A stretch of 64,000 nucleotides of DNA from a virus: the IMG/VR virus record IMGVR_UViG_3300032050_000076, positions 1 to 64,000 of that record; one strand, 5' to 3'. A program made the position numbers and the translations under genes. The notes beneath the pieces are model-generated. The model did no database searches, was not told the origin of the DNA, and worked only from the letters and a program-made list of their open reading frames with translations. Below are positions 14,417 through 21,333 of the stretch, piece by piece. Position 1 is the first letter of the stretch. The number at the start of each line of letters is the position of its first letter.

Positions 14417-15033
14417 TGAAACTACAGAAGATTGAGAAGAAGGTTTATGCTCTTGCCGAAAATTGGGTCGGCGAGAAACATGTACCAACTATGATTCGTC
14501 AATTGAACAAAGCATTCAAACCTTTCATTGTTTGCTTTTCCTCTGGAAGATTTGAAGACGATTACTATCCTGATCACAATGTAATTGTGAACGGACATTA
14601 CTGTAATCGAATTTCTGATATTATCCCAGAACACATATACATTCAATTGAATTTCCCAAAGGATGTTCAGAAAGTATCCATAACTGAGAAGGGTGCTAAG
14701 AATTTGGCTGTAAAGGTTATTCGTGCAATTCACCATGAATACCGTCATAAACATCAGCAGAAACAGCGCCCATTTCTTTTGCAAAAAGAATACAAACCAA
14801 AACCTAAACAGAATAAAATGAAGGCTATGTATTATGGAAATCCTGATGAGTTAGATGCTCATGCATATGAAACTCAGGCTGAGAAGTTCGATATAAATAA
14901 ATTGCGTTCGGCTCATAAGATTGGCTGGAGAGAGTGTGAAGCCATCTTTATGTATCGAAAAACGTTTCGGACTCAAGACCCAAAGGTCTGGCAAAAGTTT
15001 CTCAAAAAGGTTTATAAGAATGCTTCAGCCTAA
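14416..15033 (+). CDS. Putative zinc metallopeptidase-like protein (HExxH)
   Basis: 205-residue protein with H107-E-Y-R-H111 in a helical context (IRAIHHEYRHKHQ), the minimal zinc-binding motif of zincin metallopeptidases. A downstream acidic segment (DELDAHAYE, residues about 141-149) could supply the third ligand. There is no signal peptide or membrane segment. It overlaps gene 41 by one base. It may process a phage or host protein, but HExxH also occurs by chance, so activity is uncertain. Confidence 0.55.
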   Translation: MKLQKIEKKVYALAENWVGEKHVPTMIRQLNKAFKPFIVCFSSGRFEDDYYPDHNVIVNGHYCNRISDIIPEHIYIQLNFPKDVQKVSITEKGAKNLAVKVIRAIHHEYRHKHQQKQRPFLLQKEYKPKPKQNKMKAMYYGNPDELDAHAYETQAEKFDINKLRSAHKIGWRECEAIFMYRKTFRTQDPKVWQKFLKKVYKNASA

Positions 15034-16165
15034 AGATATTCTTTCAAGTTATCCAAAGAAAGATGTTCCAATATTATGTTTACCTTCTCACCCAAATGTT
15101 AAATTTTGGATAATTCCAATCAGGGATTATGCTGACCTATTAGAAAAACAAGTTAAGAAATCATTTGCAAACACTCCAGCAAAAATGAAATATCTGAATA
15201 TGTTGGTGGGTTATGCTTCTGGTGAAAAAGGAATTAAGGCAGATTCTCTTCAATCAGCATTGAAAGATAGTAAATTCTCTCCTTCTGAGGTTGCAAAAGA
15301 TTTTGGAGAACTTCTTGCCCCATTCTATGGATTAAGATATCTCGATAAATTCATGTCTAAAAATGGCGTGAAGGTTCAGAAAGGAACAATACGTCATGCT
15401 TATGGCGAACCTGGTAAAAAGTTGAATTCAATTTGTTTCCCAGATGCACAAAATTATCCTATATTTGACTTCTTTGTTCAAAACGGATATTATTTTGGGT
15501 TTAGCGTAAAGGCAATGACAGGTGGATCCAATACATTATCACCAACTTATATTGCACAAAGAGTTAATAAGTTAAAAGATTCTGCTCAAAAACAATTAAA
15601 AAAAGATTATCCAATTGAGTTTACAGTATTAAGTGTTCTAGCGGAACAAAAAACTTTTGCTGGTCCAGTAGTAGCATTTGGTAAAATTTTAGATATAAAA
15701 GGAAATCATTTCCCAGCAATATCTGAAATCAGAGAAATCTTTAAAAAAACAAATTTCGAAAAAGATTCTGAGATTATCGAGAAAAATAAAGAGAAACCTT
15801 TATCTGCTTTAAAGTTGAGCGATCGAACTGCATACAATAAATTTATGAACAAGTTTATCATCGATGCCACAAAACAAGATGATAAAGAAAAATATAAGTC
15901 GGGAAAGAAAGAATATACTCCAGAAAATCTGGTATATGCGTTTATTAAGTATTTGGCTATGATAGATTATGATCTTCAGCCAATGCTAAGAGAACTATTC
16001 CCAGATTTAAACATCATTAAAGTTGATATAGATAATAAGGGTGTGCCGAACTTTAAAATGGTGACTATTATCGAAGCAAAAGATACCATTTTACAAGAAT
16101 CGTTTGATTTGAGAAGTAAAGCGGCATTCAATAGAGTTAATGATAAACTAGGAATTCAATTATAA
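15020..16165 (+). CDS. Unrecognised AT-rich protein, possible nuclease fold (381 aa)
   Basis: 381-residue protein. Codon use is clearly more AT-rich than the flanking genes, and lysine is abundant. The segment IFD150FFVQNGYYFGFSVK164 has the spacing of a D-x(n)-[E/S]-x-K core of PD-(D/E)XK nucleases, but with Ser in place of the usual Glu/Asp, so catalysis is doubtful. ATG 15020 overlaps the preceding gene by 14 bases; the longer frame from 14921 lies inside it. No family recognised with confidence. Base composition suggests separate acquisition. Confidence 0.55.
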   Translation: MLQPKDILSSYPKKDVPILCLPSHPNVKFWIIPIRDYADLLEKQVKKSFANTPAKMKYLNMLVGYASGEKGIKADSLQSALKDSKFSPSEVAKDFGELLAPFYGLRYLDKFMSKNGVKVQKGTIRHAYGEPGKKLNSICFPDAQNYPIFDFFVQNGYYFGFSVKAMTGGSNTLSPTYIAQRVNKLKDSAQKQLKKDYPIEFTVLSVLAEQKTFAGPVVAFGKILDIKGNHFPAISEIREIFKKTNFEKDSEIIEKNKEKPLSALKLSDRTAYNKFMNKFIIDATKQDDKEKYKSGKKEYTPENLVYAFIKYLAMIDYDLQPMLRELFPDLNIIKVDIDNKGVPNFKMVTIIEAKDTILQESFDLRSKAAFNRVNDKLGIQL

Positions 16166-16175
16166 TTGAGGCTTT

Positions 16176-17126
16176 ATGACGACATTTGTGACTGGTGGTT
16201 TGGGATTTATTGGATCTAATTTTGTCCATGCTCACCTAAAAAAGCATCCTTCTGATACAGTTGTTATTATTGACAACTACTCGTACGCAGCAGATTCGAA
16301 CAATATTCTTGGTCTTCATGAGGACTATCGTGTCATCGTGAAGCGTTGTGACATTCGCAATCTCCCTTTACTGGATCAAATTTATCACGATTATGAGCCA
16401 GACATTACCTTTCATTTTGCGGCTGAGTCTCATGTTGATAATTCTATTGCTGGTGATGACATTTTCCTCAGCACCAATATTGATGGCACTCACAACATTC
16501 TAAAATGTATTCGTAAGTTTGGTGGCAAACTCGTACATATCTCTACCGATGAAGTCTATGGATCACTCTCTCATGACGATCCACCATTCACCGAAAAGAC
16601 TCCATACGATCCTCGCAATCCGTATTCTGCATCAAAGGCAGCAAGCGATCATTTAGTTCGCGCATATGTGAATACACATAAGATTGATGCAGTTGTGACT
16701 AATTGCTCAAATAACTACGGTCCGCGACAGCACAAAGAAAAGTTTATCCCAACAGTAATTCGTCATATCAAGAACAATACACCAATTCCTGTTTATGGTA
16801 CAGGTCAAAATGTTCGTGACTGGATCTTTGTCGACGATCATTGCGAGGCATTGCTCACGATCGGTGCAAACTTTAAGTCTGGTGAGCGTTATAATATCGG
16901 CGGTGGAGTTGAGATGAGCAACCTTCAAATGGTTACACTGATTCTCGATCTAATGGGCAAACCAGTTCACATGTATCAGAACTGGATTAATTTTGTACCT
17001 GATCGTAAAGGTCACGATTTTAGGTACTCGATGGATGCGACTAAAATTGCACACGACTTGGGTTGGCAAGCGAAAACGAATATTAATGATGGCTTAATTA
17101 AAACTTTGGAGTGGTATAATGCGTAA
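16176..17126 (+). CDS. rmlB: dTDP-glucose 4,6-dehydratase
   Basis: 316-residue extended SDR enzyme that converts dTDP-glucose to dTDP-4-keto-6-deoxyglucose. NAD-binding TGGLGFIGSN at the N-terminus, AAESHVDNSI, catalytic T124-D125-E126 (in STDEVYG), and Y150-x3-K154 (YSASK), plus the SNNYGPRQ and RDWIFVDDHC blocks are all typical of RmlB/RfbB. It is shorter than most cellular versions (about 350). First gene of a four-gene sugar operon. A TATAAT at 16161-16166 lies just upstream, but I see no good -35. Confidence 0.92.
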   Translation: MTTFVTGGLGFIGSNFVHAHLKKHPSDTVVIIDNYSYAADSNNILGLHEDYRVIVKRCDIRNLPLLDQIYHDYEPDITFHFAAESHVDNSIAGDDIFLSTNIDGTHNILKCIRKFGGKLVHISTDEVYGSLSHDDPPFTEKTPYDPRNPYSASKAASDHLVRAYVNTHKIDAVVTNCSNNYGPRQHKEKFIPTVIRHIKNNTPIPVYGTGQNVRDWIFVDDHCEALLTIGANFKSGERYNIGGGVEMSNLQMVTLILDLMGKPVHMYQNWINFVPDRKGHDFRYSMDATKIAHDLGWQAKTNINDGLIKTLEWYNA

Positions 17127-17991
17127 AGGAATTATTTTATCTGGTGGACTAGGCTCACGTCTATACCCATGCACAAAGGCGATATCTAAGCAGTTACTTC
17201 CTGTCTACGACAAACCATTGGTCTACTATCCAATCTCAACATTGATGATGGCGGGCATTCGAGATATTCTGATCATCACGTCACCCATTGATCGTGCACC
17301 ATTTGAGAATCTAATTGGAAATGGTTCTCAGTGGGGATTGAGCATTTCTTATGCTACTCAATTGGAGCCAAAGGGTATCGCCGAATGTTTTCGTATTGCT
17401 GAGAAATGGATCGGTGAAGATGATGTCACGCTTATTCTTGGCGACAATATCTTCTATGGCAATGAACTTATCAATCGTTTCAATCGCGCAGCAAACAACC
17501 ACAAGGGTTCTACCTTATTTGCATATCATGTTGCTGATCCAGAGAGATTTGGTGTGATTGAACAAGACTCAAGTGGCAATCCAGTTAAGATTATTGAAAA
17601 ACCAAAAGTTGCACCAAGCAATTATGCAGTCACTGGGCTTTACTTTTATGACAATAAAGTAGTAGACTATGCATGGCAGATTCAGCCTTCTGCAAGAGGA
17701 GAGTTAGAGATCACTGATATTAATAATCTTTACATGGAAAACCATGATTGTACAATTGAATATCTAAATCGTGGTATTGCATGGATTGATACTGGCACAT
17801 TCGAATCTCTATCTGAGGCGTCAACTTTTGTTGGCTCAGTACAAAGAAGAACAGGCATGATGATTGCTTGCCCCGAAGAAATAGCGTATAATAATGCTTG
17901 GATCACAGAACACGAAGTTCGTCGTGCTGCTGAGAAGTACAGCAAGTCTGATTATGGTAAATATCTTGGTCAAATTTTGAGGATGAAATAA
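17119..17991 (+). CDS. rmlA: Glucose-1-phosphate thymidylyltransferase
   Basis: 290-residue nucleotidyltransferase that makes dTDP-glucose from glucose-1-phosphate and dTTP. The signature GGLGSRLYPCTKAISKQLLP (residues 9-28), PVYDKPLVYYPI, and metal-binding LGD109-N are typical of RmlA, and length equals the family norm. It overlaps rmlB by 8 bases and the next gene by one base, so the three are one operon. Promoter P9 lies in its 3' part. Confidence 0.93.
   Translation: MRKGIILSGGLGSRLYPCTKAISKQLLPVYDKPLVYYPISTLMMAGIRDILIITSPIDRAPFENLIGNGSQWGLSISYATQLEPKGIAECFRIAEKWIGEDDVTLILGDNIFYGNELINRFNRAANNHKGSTLFAYHVADPERFGVIEQDSSGNPVKIIEKPKVAPSNYAVTGLYFYDNKVVDYAWQIQPSARGELEITDINNLYMENHDCTIEYLNRGIAWIDTGTFESLSEASTFVGSVQRRTGMMIACPEEIAYNNAWITEHEVRRAAEKYSKSDYGKYLGQILRMK
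17864..17892 (+). promoter_or_regulatory. sigma70-type promoter P9 (TTGCTT-N17-TATAAT), intragenic
   Basis: -35 TTGCTT at 17864-17869 (same hexamer as P7), -10 TATAAT at 17887-17892, inside rmlA and about 100 bases before the 3-dehydrase gene. Confidence 0.5.
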
Positions 17992-19286
17992 TGAGTGACG
18001 TAAAACAAATGATTGAAGAATTGGTTGCCACTGTTGGCACACCGAAGTATGCTTACAATTGCAAAGAGTTTACTCCTGGCAAAGATACAGTCTTTTATTC
18101 TGGTCCATATTGGGACGAGAAAGAAGTCATTGCTGGCGTCACTGCATTCCTCACAGGCAAGTGGCTCGTCTCTGGTGAGCAGGTTGCAAAGTTTCAGTGG
18201 GCATTCGGTCACAAGTTTAATGTGAAGCATTGTCACATGGTGAACTCTGGGTCATCAGCCAACTTGACTATGGTTGCTGCTCTTAAGAAGCACTTGGGTT
18301 GGAAGGATGGTGATCAAGTTATCGTATCACCCGTTGGATTCCCAACAACGATTGCTCCGTTGGTTCAGAATGGTCTTGCTCCAGTCTTTGTTGACATTGA
18401 AATGAAAACGCTCAACTTTGATCTTGATCAAGTTGAAAAGTGGATCACTGATAAGACCGTCGCTATTTTCGTTTCACCCGTTCTCGGCAATCCGCCACAT
18501 ATGGATCGCATCAAAGATATGTGCGAGCGACACGGCATTCGTTTGATTGGCGATAACTGCGATTCATTGGGCACAAAGTGGGATGGTAAACTTCTAACGG
18601 ATTATTACTATGCGTGGACAACTTCTTTCTATCCTGCTCACCACATTTCGACAGGCGAAGGCGGGATGGTTTGCTCAAACGACGAGCAACTCATCAACAC
18701 TGCTCGCAGCATTAGCTGGTGGGGTCGTGATTGTCGTTGCGTTGGTGCTGCTAACCTATTGGCTTGTGGAACATGTGGTAATCGCTTTGATAAATGGCTT
18801 GAAGGATATAATGGAATAATCGATCACAAGTATCTCTTCACGAACATGGGATATAATCTCAAACCACTTGATCTTCAAGGTGCGATTGGTATTGAGCAGT
18901 TGAAAAAGATTGATGAAATTGACGTCAAGCGTCGTGTGAACTTTGCGCGCATCAAGCATCTCTTTGAAAAGTATATCCCTGGTGTTCGTGTTGCTGAGAA
19001 TCTTCTCTTGGCTGATCCGTCATGGTTCGGTGTTCCGTTGATCACTGATACACCTGAACTGAAGGAAAAACTACAAGCCTTCTGTGAAGAGAATAAAATT
19101 CAAACTCGCAATTACTTCGCTGGAAATATTCTATTGCATCCTGGCTACAAGCATCTTGATGATGCTACCAAGTATCCAAACGCAAACAAGGCATTGAGCA
19201 ATGTGTTCTTCGTCGGATGCCCACCGCACTACGGTGAAGAAGTGTTTGCCTATTATGAGAGTGTAATGCAAAAATGGGTATGCTAA
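17991..19286 (+). CDS. rfbH: E1/RfbH-type nucleotide-sugar 3-dehydrase ([2Fe-2S], PMP)
   Basis: 431-residue DegT/DnrJ-fold protein. In SFYPAH217-H218-ISTGEGG the lysine that binds PLP in sugar aminotransferases is replaced by His, as in CDP-4-keto-6-deoxyglucose 3-dehydrase (E1, RfbH). Cysteines C190-X57-C248-X1-C250-X8-C259 match the E1 iron-sulfur motif (C-X57-C-X1-C-X7-C) almost exactly. It should remove the 3-hydroxyl in 3,6-dideoxyhexose synthesis. The substrate here may be dTDP- rather than CDP-linked, given rmlAB next door. The partner reductase (E3) is not in this window. Confidence 0.82.
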   Translation: MSDVKQMIEELVATVGTPKYAYNCKEFTPGKDTVFYSGPYWDEKEVIAGVTAFLTGKWLVSGEQVAKFQWAFGHKFNVKHCHMVNSGSSANLTMVAALKKHLGWKDGDQVIVSPVGFPTTIAPLVQNGLAPVFVDIEMKTLNFDLDQVEKWITDKTVAIFVSPVLGNPPHMDRIKDMCERHGIRLIGDNCDSLGTKWDGKLLTDYYYAWTTSFYPAHHISTGEGGMVCSNDEQLINTARSISWWGRDCRCVGAANLLACGTCGNRFDKWLEGYNGIIDHKYLFTNMGYNLKPLDLQGAIGIEQLKKIDEIDVKRRVNFARIKHLFEKYIPGVRVAENLLLADPSWFGVPLITDTPELKEKLQAFCEENKIQTRNYFAGNILLHPGYKHLDDATKYPNANKALSNVFFVGCPPHYGEEVFAYYESVMQKWVC

Positions 19287-20158
19287 ATGTTTTCGGAGGA
19301 AACGGATTCGTCGGATCGCAATTCTGCAATACAACGAAAAATGGGTATATCAAAAATTATCGAGAAAATATCGGAGTATTTTCTCCCGACGTTGTTTACT
19401 TTATTAGTACTGTTGACAATTATAACGTACACGTCGATCCTAATTTGGATATTGACACTAATCTAACGATTTTGATGAGAGTTCTGAACAATTATCGATT
19501 CTATATAGAGACGAACAAGAAAGATGGATGTTTCAACTTCATCAGTTCTTGGTTTGTCTATGGACAGGACTCGGGTTTCGGAGAGGGTGCACGTGGCATT
19601 CCTGAAACAGATCCTTGTGATCCAAAGGGTTTTTATTCGATAACAAAACGATGCGCTGAGCAGTTGCTTATGTCTTATTGCGAGACATTCAATTTGAATT
19701 ACCGCATTCTGAGATTAGCCAATGTCCTTGGTCCGAAAGATAAAAAAGTTTCTGCGAAGAAGAACGCAGTCCAATATCTATTGGGCGAACTCGCTGCAAA
19801 CAAACGAGTCGACCTCTATGATAGTGGTTATTTTTATCGTGACTATATTGATGTTAGGGATTGCGCTCGAGCAATCGATTTGGTCGTCAACAAGGGCGAA
19901 CTCAACTCAATCTACAACATCGGAAACGGAAAGGGAATAATCTTTCGTGATATTATTCGTTATGCTCGAGATGCAATGGACTCTGGCTCAGAGATTCGTA
20001 CGATTGAACAGAAAGAGTTTCATAAGAAGGTTCAATCTTCTCGCTCTTTCTTTATGGATAATACCAAGTTAAAAGAGTTGGGATATCGTTCAGAGCATAC
20101 GATCAACGAAACGATTGATACGATCATTCAAGATATCTTAATTAATCAAATTAACTAA
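19274..20158 (+). CDS. NAD-dependent sugar epimerase/dehydratase (SDR)
   Basis: 294-residue extended SDR protein: N-terminal VFGGNGFVGS NAD loop (residues 6-15), SSWFVYG active-site strand, and catalytic Y121-x3-K125 (YSITK), then LRLANVLGP and YRDYIDVRD. It probably acts as the epimerase or 4-ketoreductase that finishes the dideoxysugar. It overlaps the 3-dehydrase by 13 bases. ATG 19280 is an alternative start. It is the last gene before the late region. Confidence 0.78.
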   Translation: MGMLNVFGGNGFVGSQFCNTTKNGYIKNYRENIGVFSPDVVYFISTVDNYNVHVDPNLDIDTNLTILMRVLNNYRFYIETNKKDGCFNFISSWFVYGQDSGFGEGARGIPETDPCDPKGFYSITKRCAEQLLMSYCETFNLNYRILRLANVLGPKDKKVSAKKNAVQYLLGELAANKRVDLYDSGYFYRDYIDVRDCARAIDLVVNKGELNSIYNIGNGKGIIFRDIIRYARDAMDSGSEIRTIEQKEFHKKVQSSRSFFMDNTKLKELGYRSEHTINETIDTIIQDILINQIN

Positions 20159-20161
20159 ATA
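20155..20161 (+). promoter_or_regulatory. T4-type late promoter candidate (CTAAATA)
   Basis: CTAAATA overlapping the end of the epimerase gene, 29 bases before ATG 20191. It resembles the TATAAATA -10 element used by T4 late sigma (gp55) and the variants seen in marine T4-like phages. It marks the change from sigma70-type promoters to the structural half. Confidence 0.5.
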
Positions 20162-20190
20162 TACTTGTAATCCCACAGTGTGGAGAGAGT

Positions 20191-21333
20191 ATGTTTGGCT
20201 TCAAGCAGTATATTCCTTTATTATCAGAACAGAAAAAACCAGTTCGCGGAATACTACACCTCCCACATCCTTCTGAAGCCGCTTTTAACACTCGTAAAGG
20301 CGCAGTCGGATCCACTCTCTCCAAGATTCAAGGTGTTATCAGTGGTCGCACTCCGATCACTCGAAAGATCGACGATCGCATGTCCTTCCAGACTATTCGC
20401 ACTCCAGAAGGTAAAGTCGGTGTGAAATATAAAGGTACTGGCGCGACCTATAATTTCTCAGCCGAAGATATTAAAAAGCAACACAGCGAAAAGCCATACA
20501 TCGCTGGACCACTAATGAATATTCTCAAGCACGTTCATAAAGTGCTTCCAAAGGGTCCAGGCGAGTATCAAGGTGGTTATCTCAGTTCTCTTGAAGATCG
20601 CACCGAAGAAGATGGTAAAATCGGTCATAAGCCAAATACGATTCGCTATTCTGTAGATAAAAATTCTCCAGAAGGAAAGAAACTTGCAAAGGCTCCGTTG
20701 AGTATTGCATTGCACTCACGCATTGCTGAAGATGGCAGCACAACTCCAATCGGTGAAGGTGAGTTACAAGAACATCCAGATGTCCATCTGATGAGTCATC
20801 TTGTTTCTAGCGAAGAAAGAAAACTATCTCCAGACGCAAAAAGAAAAGCACTTGAGCATATTGCTGCAGCCAAGAAACTTGGGCAAAAGCATTCTCATGA
20901 TCACCATGAAGGTCATGATGAAACTCTATTGCGTTATGCAAACTCAACCATTGATACTGGTGAAAAGCCAAACGCAAAGGGCTATATCAAATTCCTAGAA
21001 AAGCACCATCAGAAAAGAATAGATTCTGTAAAAACAGAAAAGGCTAAAAACCAAAAAGCAGAAGAAAGAAAAGCCTCGATCAATCATGTAAATGATAACC
21101 TAGATAAATTCGATAAGACATTTGATATGCATCATCATATTCAACAAGCAACATATGCTGTTGCTGATGCATTATCCAAAACAGCCAGTGGTGGTTACTC
21201 TCACAAAATCGATGGAGAAGAAGCTGCTGGTGAAGGATTCGTTTCGGGTGGAATGAAGTTTGTTCCAAGAAAATTCACTGAAGCAAATCGTAAACGTTCA
21301 GCAGCACTGAAAGCGCAAAAGAGTCTAATATGA
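20191..21333 (+). CDS. DUF6267-like phage protein with capsid-targeting-like N-terminus
   Basis: 380-residue protein similar in layout to DUF6267 proteins of T4-like phages: GRTPITRKIDDRMSFQTIRT, then KGTGATYNFS, then SIALHSRI. Function not known. The N-terminus (MFGFKQYIPLLSEQ) resembles the capsid-targeting sequence of T4 internal proteins and contains L-S-E, a possible gp21 cleavage site. The C-terminal 130 residues are highly charged and helical. It follows a late-type promoter and an AGAGAG ribosome binding site. Likely packaged in or processed with the head (inference). Confidence 0.62.
   Translation: MFGFKQYIPLLSEQKKPVRGILHLPHPSEAAFNTRKGAVGSTLSKIQGVISGRTPITRKIDDRMSFQTIRTPEGKVGVKYKGTGATYNFSAEDIKKQHSEKPYIAGPLMNILKHVHKVLPKGPGEYQGGYLSSLEDRTEEDGKIGHKPNTIRYSVDKNSPEGKKLAKAPLSIALHSRIAEDGSTTPIGEGELQEHPDVHLMSHLVSSEERKLSPDAKRKALEHIAAAKKLGQKHSHDHHEGHDETLLRYANSTIDTGEKPNAKGYIKFLEKHHQKRIDSVKTEKAKNQKAEERKASINHVNDNLDKFDKTFDMHHHIQQATYAVADALSKTASGGYSHKIDGEEAAGEGFVSGGMKFVPRKFTEANRKRSAALKAQKSLI

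Noticed and set aside
16161-16166. TATAAT before rmlB as a full promoter
   Set aside because: No TTG-type hexamer at 16-18 bases upstream, and the start codon is only 9 bases away. Left as a weak possibility in the rmlB entry.
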